Shown here: positions 34,850 through 43,314 of the stretch, one piece after another
How the letters are laid out: every line of letters begins with the position of its first letter
Position numbering within the stretch: position 1 is the stretch's first letter
NCBI GenBank assembly: GCA_023269935.1
Contig: JAGDXC010000004.1
Coordinates: 1 to 43,942, forward strand
Source: Thermocladium sp.
GTDB taxonomy: Archaea; Thermoproteota; Thermoprotei; Thermoproteales; Thermocladiaceae
Length of the DNA stretch: 43,942 nucleotides
Direction: 5' to 3'
Notes under the pieces: generated by a model
What the model was told of the DNA's origin: nothing
Databases searched by the model: none
The model's input: the letters and a program-made list of their open reading frames with translations, nothing else
Made by a program: the position numbers and the translations under genes

Positions 34850-36022
34850 ATGCGGATACCCAGTGACTACTTGATTGGCGCAGCTGTATCAGCATACCAG
34901 GTCGAGGGAGGCAATTCTAATGCTGATTGGTGGAGATTCGAGGAGGCTGGACTACTTCCAAGAAGTGGCGAGGCTTGCATGTTCTGGGAGCGATACAAGG
35001 AGGACATAGCAATAATGGAGAACCTTGGACTCAAGGCGTTTAGGTTCTCCATAGAGTGGTCACGCATAGAACCTAGGCCGGGCGTGTTCAATGATGAGGC
35101 GATCGATAGGTATAGGGACATAGTTGCAGAACTTAAGGGTCATGGAATAACTCCCATAATTACCCTGCATCACTTCACTAATCCCATTTGGTTCTATGAA
35201 ATGGGGGGATGGGAGCGGGAGGAGAATACTAGGTATTTCCTAGAGTATGTGGATTACGTGGCTAGAAATATAGATGTTAAGTATTGGCTAACCATAAACG
35301 AGGTTAATCTATACCCCATACTCTCATACCTATTGGGCAAGTTTCCCCCCTTCAAGCCTGATCCGGCGAAGATGTGGAGCGTCTTCTCCAACTTGTTGAG
35401 GGCCCATGGCAAGGCATACGACTTATTGAAGAAGGAAACGAATATGGTTGGACTGGTGATCAATGTAATGCCCGTACATCCAATGAATAACCTATCTATA
35501 CTGGATCACATTGCCGCAGCCCTAATTAATAAGCTCTATAACTTGACTCCCATAGATTCAATACGGAGAGGGGAATTACCTAAATGGTTGGGCAACCACG
35601 GTATTGGCTATGTGGATTACGTTGGGGTGAATTACTATTCTAGACCACGGGTCAGGTTCTCTAGGAGGGCATTAATTGAGTTCGAGGAGGGAAAGAATAA
35701 TCAAATGGGGTGGGTCACTAACCCCATTGGATTAAGGGAGGCCGTTAAAATGGCTGGAAGAATTGGAAAACCAATAATGATAACTGAGAATGGCATAGCA
35801 ACCGATAATGATGATGACCGCATAGCCTTCATAAGGAGCCATCTACGGGAAGCCGTGGTGAGCGGCACAATTGGTTACATTTACTGGAGTCTCCTGGATA
35901 ATTATGAGTGGGAACGCGGCTACACGGCTAAATTCGGCTTAATTGAGTGTAAGGGCCAATACAGGAGAATCCGGAGAAGCGCTGAGTACTTGGGTATGGT
36001 AAGTAGGAGCCTCGAGGTATGA
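34850..36022 (+). CDS. GH1 beta-glycosidase
   Basis: A 390-residue family 1 glycosidase. The start IPSDYLIGAAVSAYQVEGGN is the GH1 N-terminal signature, the acid/base Glu is in YWLTINEVNLYP, and the nucleophile is in IMITENGIATDND. It would hydrolyse beta-glucosides or galactosides. It is shorter than the Sulfolobus enzyme (about 490 residues) and lacks some insertions, although the catalytic motifs are intact. A TATA-like AAATATTTAA lies upstream. It is convergent with the L23 gene, ending next to its stop. Confidence 0.93.
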   Translation: MRIPSDYLIGAAVSAYQVEGGNSNADWWRFEEAGLLPRSGEACMFWERYKEDIAIMENLGLKAFRFSIEWSRIEPRPGVFNDEAIDRYRDIVAELKGHGITPIITLHHFTNPIWFYEMGGWEREENTRYFLEYVDYVARNIDVKYWLTINEVNLYPILSYLLGKFPPFKPDPAKMWSVFSNLLRAHGKAYDLLKKETNMVGLVINVMPVHPMNNLSILDHIAAALINKLYNLTPIDSIRRGELPKWLGNHGIGYVDYVGVNYYSRPRVRFSRRALIEFEEGKNNQMGWVTNPIGLREAVKMAGRIGKPIMITENGIATDNDDDRIAFIRSHLREAVVSGTIGYIYWSLLDNYEWERGYTAKFGLIECKGQYRRIRRSAEYLGMVSRSLEV

Positions 36023-36277
36023 TTACACTAGGCCTAGTCTAGTGAGCAGCTCGAATGCATTATTCTCTGGCGATAACTTAACTATCGCCTTTTTCTCTCC
36101 CTTAGGGGTTATTATAGTGTTCACCTTAATCACCTTAACGCCGTATGACTTCTCTATCTGCTTCTTTACTTCCCTCTTACTGGCATTTAGGGGAACGGCC
36201 AGGGCTACCTTATTCTCCTTCTCCGCCAGCCTAATGGTTTTCTCAGTTATTATGAATCTAATTATGGATTCTGCCAC
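36023..36277 (-). CDS. rplW: 50S ribosomal protein L23
   Basis: An 84-residue uL23: FIITEKTIRLAEKENKVALAVPL and INTIITPKGEKKAIVKLSPE-type segments (VNTIITPKGEKKAIVKL). It forms part of the nascent-chain exit site and SRP docking surface. The start is GTG at 36277, preceded by a GAGGTGA Shine-Dalgarno at the L4 stop. It ends one base after the GH1 stop on the other strand, so nothing of the L2 cluster follows. Confidence 0.95.
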   Translation of the reverse strand: MAESIIRFIITEKTIRLAEKENKVALAVPLNASKREVKKQIEKSYGVKVIKVNTIITPKGEKKAIVKLSPENNAFELLTRLGLV

Positions 36278-36283
36278 TCCTCA

Positions 36284-37129
36284 TCACCTCATGAATAGAT
36301 TCCTCTCTTGAAGAATCTTAATTGCGGCGTCGCTCCACAAAGTTAATCTACCTGGAACACCGCCTGGAGCCAAGTAAAGCACGCTCAAATTATTCACATA
36401 AACAACATCAACCCCTGGAAAGTTCCTGGCAGCTCTGGCTAATGGCGATCGTGGAGCTGAGACCACTATTAAGACGCTCTTGGGCTCCTTATATCGACGA
36501 CCCCTTAGCTTACCTATGCCGGCCCTATCCCTCACACCATTGCTTGCCCTCTCGATGTCTCTCCACGCACCTATTGACTCAAGCATGGCCTTGGCATCCC
36601 TCGCCTTATCAATGGACTCAATATCGCCGGCAACCACTAGCGGCAGCCCCTTAATCCCGCCAATATCATGCCCCCTCTCCTGAACTAATTCCTTCACGGC
36701 AGTGGCAGCTATGGCTGAGCGAATGGCCAAGTCACGCTCCTTCTTATTAATTCTTTCATGAATGATTTTCTCCGTAGTCGGCGCATGAGCGGAGCGACCC
36801 TTAACTACATTGGTGGCAAGCCGCGCACGTGGCCATAGGCTCCCAGTGGCCCTGGGAACCCTAGCTATGCCTAATCCAACTCCAAATGCCTTAGCTGTAG
36901 TCCTCTTGCCTGCCATTGGATCAGCGCCCTTGGGTTGAAGCGAGGCGGTGAATGCGCTTAGGTATGCCCTTCGTATAACGTCGAGGCGAATGGGGGTCAT
37001 GAATTGAGGCGGAAGTTCTAGTTCTCCCTTGCTTGAACCATCCCTGCCCAACACTATTGCCTTAGTGGGCAATTGAGGCAAGTCCTTCAAGTAGGGCCCT
37101 AGATCTAGTCCAACTATGTTCATGCCCAT
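36284..37129 (-). CDS. rpl4: 50S ribosomal protein L4
   Basis: About 281 residues of archaeal uL4. Recognisable parts are YLSAFTASLQPKGADPMAGKRTTAKAFG, RVPRATGSLWPRARLATNVVKGRSAHAPT and the C-terminal VYVNNLSVLYLAPGGVPGRLTLW. Its extended loop reaches the exit tunnel. The start ATG at 37129 overlaps the L3 stop (TGATG); ATG 37123 is an alternative. Confidence 0.96.
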   Translation of the reverse strand: MGMNIVGLDLGPYLKDLPQLPTKAIVLGRDGSSKGELELPPQFMTPIRLDVIRRAYLSAFTASLQPKGADPMAGKRTTAKAFGVGLGIARVPRATGSLWPRARLATNVVKGRSAHAPTTEKIIHERINKKERDLAIRSAIAATAVKELVQERGHDIGGIKGLPLVVAGDIESIDKARDAKAMLESIGAWRDIERASNGVRDRAGIGKLRGRRYKEPKSVLIVVSAPRSPLARAARNFPGVDVVYVNNLSVLYLAPGGVPGRLTLWSDAAIKILQERNLFMR

Positions 37130-38157
37130 CACCTAGTCACCGCCTGAGTGCTAACCCACTGTATCTGGGGCTTATTTACATTAACGTAATCATATCTAGG
37201 CGGGGGCCTTATTGGGTACCGCAGCCCAATTAATCTCTTTATGGCGCCTGGAACGCTGCCCTCAATTATTATGTAACTGCCCTTTATTACACCGTAATGT
37301 GGAAAACCACTTTTCGGCGTTACTTCAGCTCCATTATCGCCTATGGCCAGCACCCTCTTATTATACTCGGTTCTCCTATGGAGACCGGTTTGGCCCTGCT
37401 TTGGTATTGTGAACATGACCGCTGGGTTCTGAGGCGATGCTGTTCCCGTTCTCCTGTATCCCTTCCTCATCTTGTTCCACTTGGGTAGAGTAATTACGCC
37501 GAACCTCTTGACGACGCCTTGAGTGCCCTTACCCTTAGTAATGCCTATTACGTCAACTAATTGCCCCTCCCTAAGCACGTCCCTCGCGCCTAACTCCTTG
37601 CCGAGGAGGGAGGAGGCATACTTGAATAATTCATCTATGTTGCTTGTTCCCCCCACCGGTATTTCGATTATCTCAGGGGTCTTCTTGCCAATGCCGGAGA
37701 GGTGGGGCTGAGTCACGGCTATTACCCTGACCTCCGTTAATTCATTGAGGTGGGACTGTAGTCGCGACATGGCTGCCTCCGTATTTATCTTCTCCGGCAG
37801 CGTTAATACTCTCCTAAGGTAATTAGGGACATCGCTGATCCATGCTTCCCCAATGCTGACCTTAAGTACCTTGAATGGATCCACAGCGTATCCCCTCACG
37901 CCAACTATGCGCATGGGTGGGGCATCCAGCACAGTAACTGGCCTCACAATTTCTTTGCCGTAGAATGGACTAGTTTGCCTATCATCTATCATCACGACGT
38001 GAGCCATTCCAGCCTTATATGCTGCGAATGATAATAGCATTGGCTTGCCCACATTTATCTGGGGCCAATTATATATCTTGGGCACAAGAGTCTCGCTGCG
38101 CTTGCGTGGATAGTACGCCATCGATCCTCGTCTAGGCCTATGAATTTTCAAACCCAC
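37129..38157 (-). CDS. rpl3: 50S ribosomal protein L3
   Basis: A 342-residue archaeal uL3. The start HRPRRGSMAYYPRKRSET, the DVIGITKGKGTQGVVKRFG signature and the late GLRYPIRPP are diagnostic. It sits near the peptidyl transferase centre. The start is a GTG at 38157, preceded by GGTGG, a likely Shine-Dalgarno. First gene of L3-L4-L23, divergent from the gene at 38287. Confidence 0.96.
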   Translation of the reverse strand: MGLKIHRPRRGSMAYYPRKRSETLVPKIYNWPQINVGKPMLLSFAAYKAGMAHVVMIDDRQTSPFYGKEIVRPVTVLDAPPMRIVGVRGYAVDPFKVLKVSIGEAWISDVPNYLRRVLTLPEKINTEAAMSRLQSHLNELTEVRVIAVTQPHLSGIGKKTPEIIEIPVGGTSNIDELFKYASSLLGKELGARDVLREGQLVDVIGITKGKGTQGVVKRFGVITLPKWNKMRKGYRRTGTASPQNPAVMFTIPKQGQTGLHRRTEYNKRVLAIGDNGAEVTPKSGFPHYGVIKGSYIIIEGSVPGAIKRLIGLRYPIRPPPRYDYVNVNKPQIQWVSTQAVTR

Positions 38158-38286
38158 ATTTATCCACCAATCGCTGATCCTAATTGCTATGGCTTAAAAA
38201 CTTTCTCCCAAGCCCTAAGCCTCATCCTAATCAGTAGGGAGGTAAGCGAAATCATTATTAAAATGCATTCCTGGGCTTTGACTAGA

Positions 38287-39381
38287 ATGAGAGCGCTAAT
38301 AGCGGGACACAGCGGGTTAAATAAGGTTAACTTACTTAATAAACTAAGTGAGGCGGTTAAGGCGAGGACCGGCAAGGATGTATTCGCGTTGGACTTTGAT
38401 TCAATGCTTTCCCGAGGCATGCCCTACTTCCTGGATAGCTACATGGAGAAGCAGAGGGAACAGTGGTACTCCGAATTCGCCAGGGTCCTCGATGAATTAA
38501 GGGAAAGCGGGGCCGAGCATGCATTGATAGGAATGCACCTAACCTACTTTAGGCATAACTCTTACTGGAGCCTAGTTGATCTAAACATGCTTAAAGAGCT
38601 CAAGGTCAATATACTAATAACTCTAATAGATGATGCTTACTCTGTCTGGAGTAGAATAGTGCAGAGGGAGTCCAGGGAGAGGCATGGCGTCTACATGAGG
38701 CTTAGGGACGTCTTTATTTGGAGAACCGTGGAGACAATGATGGGGGACACCATAGCTACGGCCCTTGGAGTGCCCCATTACGTGGTGGCGATAAAGCACC
38801 CAATAGATACATTCTATAAATTGATATTCACTAATTACCCCAAGGCATATTTATCCCACCCCATAACTCACGTTAGGCGCAATAAGGAGGCAGTGCAGGA
38901 GATAATGGGATTCGCAAAGAGGCTTCGGGAAGTTGCCACCGTCTTTGAGCCCACGACCATAGATGAATCAATAATAAGCAATGTAACTATCACTAAGGAA
39001 ATGAGGTGGCCAACGGAGACTGATCTGGACCAGTACCCAATAGAGCTAAAGAAGGATGAGGTTGAGGAGGTCACGGCGAGGAACCCAATAACAAAGCGGG
39101 ACTTAATTCAAGATCAAATAATGAAGCGGGACTACAGGTATATTCAACAATCAGATATGGTGGTGGCGTATAGGCCGAACTACGGTGGAACGCTAAGCAA
39201 GGGAGTGCTCTCCGAGGTTAATCTAGCGGTTCACTTGGGGAAACCCGTATATGTTCATTGGAGCAATGAGGATGGAAACGCTGCGGAGAACCCATTTGAG
39301 TATGTGCATGAGTACTTCTATGACGTGGAGGAACTAATTAAGTTCCTCTCTGAGAGAGTTAATACTCGCCAGTTAACTTGA
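38287..39381 (+). CDS. Protein with degenerate P-loop and a deoxyribosyltransferase-like C-terminus
   Basis: About 364 residues. The N-terminus MRALIAGHSGLNKVNLLNKL has the position and shape of a nucleotide-kinase P-loop, but reads GHSGLNKV, lacking the Ser/Thr after Lys. The following 150 residues look like an adenylate-kinase-type or AAA-type fold. Near residues 300-345, SDMVVAYRPNYGGTLSKGVLSEVNLAVHLGKPVYVHW resembles the nucleoside 2-deoxyribosyltransferase type. Binding of a nucleotide is plausible, catalysis uncertain. I chose the ATG at 38287 from a TATA-like ATTATTAAAA around 38252-38261, rather than 38140 or 38263. Confidence 0.65.
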   Translation: MRALIAGHSGLNKVNLLNKLSEAVKARTGKDVFALDFDSMLSRGMPYFLDSYMEKQREQWYSEFARVLDELRESGAEHALIGMHLTYFRHNSYWSLVDLNMLKELKVNILITLIDDAYSVWSRIVQRESRERHGVYMRLRDVFIWRTVETMMGDTIATALGVPHYVVAIKHPIDTFYKLIFTNYPKAYLSHPITHVRRNKEAVQEIMGFAKRLREVATVFEPTTIDESIISNVTITKEMRWPTETDLDQYPIELKKDEVEEVTARNPITKRDLIQDQIMKRDYRYIQQSDMVVAYRPNYGGTLSKGVLSEVNLAVHLGKPVYVHWSNEDGNAAENPFEYVHEYFYDVEELIKFLSERVNTRQLT

Positions 39382-39889
39382 TCTCCTCAAGAAGAGAAAT
39401 TAGCGTGTTGACCACCATTTCCTTATCCTTAGCCACTAGGGGCAGCACCTTCACCCTGCTCGGCACCTCAAGTAGCTTCCTAACCTCCTCCGGCGGAACA
39501 TGATTCGGCAAATCCTGCTTGTTTGCTGCCACCACGTGTGGCGTATATGGAAAGAACTCCCGCAGGAAGCCATACACAAATATGCTTTCCTTAACTGTGT
39601 CAAGCGATGTGGAGTCCACCATGAGGATGTATCCATGCATTCCCCTGGATAACCCCCTCCAAAGAAAGCTGAACCTCTCTTGACCCGGTAACCCAAATAA
39701 GTGAACCACCAAATCGCTGCGCACGGCTATTCTGCCGTAATCGAATGCCACCGTTGTAGTCCTCTTCTCTCCCCTCGGATCACTCGTGTTAACCTCGGTC
39801 TCAAGAGGCACCACTTCGCTTAGGGTCTTGACGAAGGTGGTCTTGCCGCTGCCGTAGCTTCCCGCGATAACTATCTTAAGTATCTTCAT
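39359..39889 (-). CDS. Small Ras-like GTPase (MglA/COG2229-like)
   Basis: A 176-residue GTPase. G1 is GSYGSGKTT, the switch II region FGLPGQERF, and G4 ANKQDL. The G3 Asp is replaced, as is usual in this prokaryotic GTPase group (FGTPGQERF). Partnered with the roadblock protein encoded 3 bp upstream, the pair resembles MglA-MglB, in which the roadblock protein stimulates hydrolysis. In archaea such pairs have unknown roles, perhaps polarity or surface-structure control. It overlaps the 3' end of the 38287 gene by 23 bp, tail to tail. Confidence 0.88.
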   Translation of the reverse strand: MKILKIVIAGSYGSGKTTFVKTLSEVVPLETEVNTSDPRGEKRTTTVAFDYGRIAVRSDLVVHLFGLPGQERFSFLWRGLSRGMHGYILMVDSTSLDTVKESIFVYGFLREFFPYTPHVVAANKQDLPNHVPPEEVRKLLEVPSRVKVLPLVAKDKEMVVNTLISLLEEIKLTGEY

Positions 39890-39892
39890 TTC

Positions 39893-40420
39893 TTAACCCT
39901 TTGCGACGGCCTTCAGCCTCTCCCTTAAGTAGAGTATTATATAGTCAAAATCATCAGGCGCCAAGTTCTCAGATCCTTCTCCGCTTCTCCCTATCTCCTC
40001 AATGGTTATATCCCTCTCGCTCCTCTCTATGTCGGCCATTGCTTGATCCAATTGCTGCATATACTTATCTATCACCATGTAGGCAACGCCGGTGGGCACG
40101 CTGGGCGGCATTAATGCCATTATGGAGCCATTACTAACCGAGTTAATCACAATGATTAGCTCCGGAGTTTCCATAACCATGGACCTAAATGAGGCTATTC
40201 TACTGGATTCAATGAATTTATTTATGCACTCCATTAACTTGCTGGCGGGCAACGCTATCTCAGCATCACTTCTTTCCCCCAGCACTGGACCATTTGTTCT
40301 ATAGGCTAATAGGGAGCCGTCCCGGGAGAGCAGAAGCAATCCGCTGATGTATTCCTTATTTTCATCCACTATGCGGCCCAGCATTGCGTTTAATCCATTA
40401 ATGGCTTCGTCAAAGTTCAC
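39893..40420 (-). CDS. Roadblock/LC7 domain protein
   Basis: About 175 residues. The roadblock core runs from FDEAINGLNAMLGRIV through ISGLLLLSRDGSLLAYR and ELIIVINSVSNGSIMALMPP. A helix after it (YMQQLDQAMADIERSERDI) and an acidic tail are extra. Roadblock proteins bind and regulate small GTPases, here the one just downstream. I prefer the GTG at 40420, as a TATA-like TTTATAAG lies about 26 nt upstream on the minus strand. A GTG at 40489 overlaps the preceding stop (TAGTG) and would add about 23 residues; both are possible. Confidence 0.8.
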   Translation of the reverse strand: MNFDEAINGLNAMLGRIVDENKEYISGLLLLSRDGSLLAYRTNGPVLGERSDAEIALPASKLMECINKFIESSRIASFRSMVMETPELIIVINSVSNGSIMALMPPSVPTGVAYMVIDKYMQQLDQAMADIERSERDITIEEIGRSGEGSENLAPDDFDYIILYLRERLKAVAKG

Positions 40421-40488
40421 AGGAATACCTCGACTAGCCTTCTTATAAACTTTGTTTCCAAATTGAAGCCCGGAGGAAATGAGCCGCA

Positions 40489-40974
40489 CTATAATGCGAC
40501 GTACTCATCCCCCTTTCGCCTAAGTATGCCGGCATAAACTCCCCACTCGGCGAGCAGTATGGAGAGGAGATCACGGGCATTGGGGTCCTTAGCATCATGA
40601 TAGCCCCGCCTCCCCAATTCGCTTATCAATTCATCAATATGAAAAGGCGACCTTCGCCCCAACTCCATCGCCGTCCTAAACGGTTCAATGCTTATTATTT
40701 TATCCCTTAACATCCTTTTACGCTCGCTTATCTTTGCGGAGAGGAACTTCCTGCCGTCGCTAGTTATCTTGACGTCCCCATTAACTACCTCCACTAACCC
40801 AAGCGATGACGCAGCATTAAGCGCGGGAACCAAGTCATCTAGGTCCGAATCCATTTGCTGAGCCACCTTATATATATCCGCTGCGCCGCCGAAATCATTC
40901 TCCAATGTATCCAGGAGACCAAGCACATCCGCTAGCCTGGCATCCAGCGGCATGAAAAGCGTGGTTTGAGACAT
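40489..40974 (-). CDS. AAA-associated winged-helix protein (PF09821-like)
   Basis: About 161 residues. PLDARLADVLGLLDTLENDFGGAADIYKVAQQM and LVEVVNGDVKITSDGRKFL match the AAA-associated C-terminal domain pattern that occurs after ABC ATPases of nitrate/taurine transporters; here it stands alone. A role as a regulator or adaptor is inference. ATG 40974 lies about 30 nt after a TATA-like GTTTATATAG on the minus strand. It heads the operon with the roadblock protein and GTPase. Confidence 0.75.
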   Translation of the reverse strand: MSQTTLFMPLDARLADVLGLLDTLENDFGGAADIYKVAQQMDSDLDDLVPALNAASSLGLVEVVNGDVKITSDGRKFLSAKISERKRMLRDKIISIEPFRTAMELGRRSPFHIDELISELGRRGYHDAKDPNARDLLSILLAEWGVYAGILRRKGDEYVAL

Positions 40975-40998
40975 TTCCCAATTCAATAACACGAGCCA

Positions 40999-41010
40999 CT
41001 ATATAAACTT
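40999..41010 (-). promoter_or_regulatory. TATA-like box of the winged-helix/roadblock/GTPase operon
   Basis: On the minus strand AGTTTATATAGT lies about 30 nt before the ATG at 40974. Confidence 0.5.
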
Positions 41011-41052
41011 TAAGATGGATGAGTTACTATGCAAAACATGCAAAATGCGATA

Positions 41053-41062
41053 TGTTTTTAAC
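41053..41062 (+). promoter_or_regulatory. TATA-like box of the VKOR gene
   Basis: TGTTTTTAAC is centred about 29 nt before the ATG at 41087. Confidence 0.45.
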
Positions 41063-41086
41063 TCATTTACATGGATCCGTCCCTAA

Positions 41087-41575
41087 ATGAACATAAGTAG
41101 GGCACGGCTCATGGTCCTCCTCGCCATGTCCATTGTGGGAATGGCATCATCATTCATGGTTCTCTATACCTGGTACCTATTGAGGCAACCCCTCCCCATC
41201 TGCACAGCCCCCGCAAGCATAGAGCCCAGGGGAGGAATAACCATAAACTGCGCCGCGGTTCTCTCCAGCCCCTACTCCGAGGTAGCTGGTGTTCCCCTTG
41301 ATGCTCTGGCGGCGATCTGGTTCATAATCAATGCAAGCCTCGTGATCCTATTCGCAACATCAAGAAGGCCAGGCATATATCTAAAGGCATTAATGGGATG
41401 GAGATTCATAGGCATAGCCATAGTTCCTTACCTAATCTATATAGAGCTAGCCATAGTGAGGGCAATATGCATATACTGCACCATAATGCACTCAGCAATA
41501 ATAATCGACTTCATTCTAATAACCGTGCTCCTCAAGGGAGCCCGACCAATGAAGCCAATTGCTCCCCGACCATAA
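41087..41575 (+). CDS. VKOR-family disulfide-forming membrane protein
   Basis: A 162-residue protein with four membrane helices. The loop Cys pair is represented by PICTAP and ITINCAAVLSSPYSEVAGVP, and the quinone-reactive CxxC by AICIYCTIMH. VKOR proteins reoxidise a thioredoxin-like partner and pass electrons to quinone to form extracytoplasmic disulfides. This suits a hyperthermophile with disulfide-rich proteins. It lacks a fused thioredoxin domain, and no partner is encoded next to it. Confidence 0.9.
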   Translation: MNISRARLMVLLAMSIVGMASSFMVLYTWYLLRQPLPICTAPASIEPRGGITINCAAVLSSPYSEVAGVPLDALAAIWFIINASLVILFATSRRPGIYLKALMGWRFIGIAIVPYLIYIELAIVRAICIYCTIMHSAIIIDFILITVLLKGARPMKPIAPRP

Positions 41576-41595
41576 GGAGCAAGATATTGATTCCT

Positions 41596-41776
41596 CTGAC
41601 CTCCTCCTCGTCCTGAGGGGGTTACTGGGGTCTTGGGGGTTACACCCATTCATGGCTACTCGTCTCCGCTGGTGCTGCGGGGATCAGCCGCCGGCTCCCC
41701 ATACCCAAAAAATTCACGGAGCAACAATCACCCAAAACCCTACCCCTAGAAGGAGCGAGGCTCATCGTTTCTTATC
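41596..41776 (-). ncRNA. Long copy of the dispersed structured element (omega-RNA-like candidate)
   Basis: Read on the minus strand: GATAAGAAACGATGAG, hairpin CCTCGCTCCTTCTAGGGG (41738-41760), CCGTGAATTTTTTGGG, core at 41649-41689 starting GGCTGATCCCCGCA, then AACCCCCAAG and a GC-rich end closing with GAGGAGGAGGTCAG. A local hairpin GGGGA...TCCCC can form around the core start. The order of parts and the core sequence are shared with 5469-5660. The end matches solo copies at 8079-8127 and 23156-23203. It lies between VKOR and the M24 peptidase, and probably near the 3' end of both. The non-coding nature is inferred from stops in all frames. Confidence 0.6.
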
Positions 41777-41800
41777 AATCATAAATGGGTCACTACCGCA

Positions 41801-42898
41801 TCAATGTTTTCCTATTATCATTAATTCCTTGGAGAAACCATTAAGGGGATTGGCGCGGCCATTCATTACCGCAACATCATCTTCTATCCTCACCCCCAGC
41901 TTGCCTGGAATATATATGCCCGGCTCCACCGTAAATACATTGCCCTCCTCAAGCCTCTGATCGCCGCCGGCCACTATGTAGGGCTCCTCATGAACATCTA
42001 TGCCAAGCCCGTGCCCTGTTCTATGTATGAAGAAGGGCCCAAAGCCTGCCTCAGCTATGACTCGTCTAGCGGCCGCATCAACGCTGCCAACCTCAACGCC
42101 TATGCCAGCGATGGATTCAGCAGATGATTGGGCCCTCAAGACCGTATCGTAAATTCTCTCCCCCTCGCTGGAAATGGATTCAATGAAGAATGTCCGCGTG
42201 ATGTCGGCATTATAGCCGCATAATCTTCCTCCGAAGTCAACCACCAATGAATCGCCGGAACTTAATCGCCTCTCCGTGTGAGTTAGGTGCGGCATGGCGG
42301 AGTTAGGGCCGGACGACACTATGGGCTCAAAGGCCAACCCCAAGCCCCTAGCCTCAAGCTCACCCTTAAGTAGGCGAGCCGCCTCATGCTCAGTCATGCC
42401 TGGCCTCACTTTAGTTATAAATGATGATAATGCATCCTCGCTTAATTGAATTGCTCTCTTGATCATCTCTATTTCCTTCGCGGTCTTGACCCGCCTTAAT
42501 CGAGAAACGATGGGACCGAGAAGGGAGGGATATGAACCGTAAGTCCTAGCTATGGCCGCCACATCCTTGGCATAGGCGTAGTCATCAATCGCTATTTTTC
42601 TTGGGGATGACTTGATGGATTTAAGCAGTTGAAATGGATCCTCACCATCACTATATGAATACGCTGGAACCGGTAACTCTCTCACCTGCTCCTCGTATAG
42701 CTTAGGCACTATGAGAACAGGGTCACCGGCCCCCACTACGAGCATTATAGGCCTCTCCATGGCTGGCTCAGGGAATCCAGTGAAGTAAATCATATTGCTT
42801 CCGGGCGTTATCACCGCCATATCAATGCCGACGGAGCTCAATGCATTCTCAAGCATTCTCAACCTGTTCCGGTACTCCCCTGAATCAAAGCACTGCAT
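41801..42898 (-). CDS. pepQ: M24 metallopeptidase (Xaa-Pro dipeptidase-like)
   Basis: A 365-residue pita-bread peptidase. The C-terminal domain supplies the five metal ligands: SLVVDFGGRLCGYNADITRTF (two Asp), TGHGLGIDVHEEPYI (His), FTVEPGIYI (Glu) and VRIEDD (Glu). The N-terminal domain (about 1-130) is the creatinase-type domain. It cleaves dipeptides with C-terminal Pro or Xaa-Pro bonds. The ATG at 42898 follows a TATA-like TTTATTTAG by about 26 nt. Confidence 0.93.
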   Translation of the reverse strand: MQCFDSGEYRNRLRMLENALSSVGIDMAVITPGSNMIYFTGFPEPAMERPIMLVVGAGDPVLIVPKLYEEQVRELPVPAYSYSDGEDPFQLLKSIKSSPRKIAIDDYAYAKDVAAIARTYGSYPSLLGPIVSRLRRVKTAKEIEMIKRAIQLSEDALSSFITKVRPGMTEHEAARLLKGELEARGLGLAFEPIVSSGPNSAMPHLTHTERRLSSGDSLVVDFGGRLCGYNADITRTFFIESISSEGERIYDTVLRAQSSAESIAGIGVEVGSVDAAARRVIAEAGFGPFFIHRTGHGLGIDVHEEPYIVAGGDQRLEEGNVFTVEPGIYIPGKLGVRIEDDVAVMNGRANPLNGFSKELMIIGKH

Positions 42899-42960
42899 TA
42901 ATGATCACATCGAGCCAACTAAATAAACATGTCGAACCGGCCCTAAATGAATTTGACCGC

Positions 42961-43305
42961 CTAGCGATTCCTTATCTCGTTCTTATATATGTCGCCCGCT
43001 ATTCTGCGCCCTTCCCTGGTTAACTCATAGTAGACCCCACGGCCCTTGTGCTCCGGATTCTTTTGCTTAACCTTAAGCCAAGGCTTAAGCGAGCTAGTTA
43101 CCCTCCCCTTCAGGTTACCCCGAAATCTCTGGAGCAAACCAGCCGCTTCTAGGCGTTGGCAAGCCGCCTCCACCTCCTCCGGCGGCACGAGGGGGCTCCA
43201 GCCCGCCCTGCCCAATAGTCTCCTCGACATTAGCCAGGGAGTATCGGGGCCGTACTTATAGATGTGGGCCAGTATCCTTTTCTCAAGATCACTTAGTTCC
43301 GGCAT
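42961..43305 (-). CDS. DUF2250-like winged-helix protein
   Basis: A 114-residue protein beginning LSDLEKRILAHIYKYGPDTPWLMSRRLLG, with a helix-turn-helix like that of the archaeal DUF2250 family. VEAACQRLEAAGLLQR and YYELTREGRRIA continue the winged-helix pattern. It is probably a transcription regulator. It begins 9 bp after the stop of the upstream ribbon-helix-helix-like gene, so they are likely an operon. Confidence 0.8.
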   Translation of the reverse strand: MPELSDLEKRILAHIYKYGPDTPWLMSRRLLGRAGWSPLVPPEEVEAACQRLEAAGLLQRFRGNLKGRVTSSLKPWLKVKQKNPEHKGRGVYYELTREGRRIAGDIYKNEIRNR

Positions 43306-43314
43306 TGAAGAGCG

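Noticed and set aside
36322..36683. Plus-strand frames within the L4 gene
   Set aside because: They are antisense shadows of a clearly conserved ribosomal protein.
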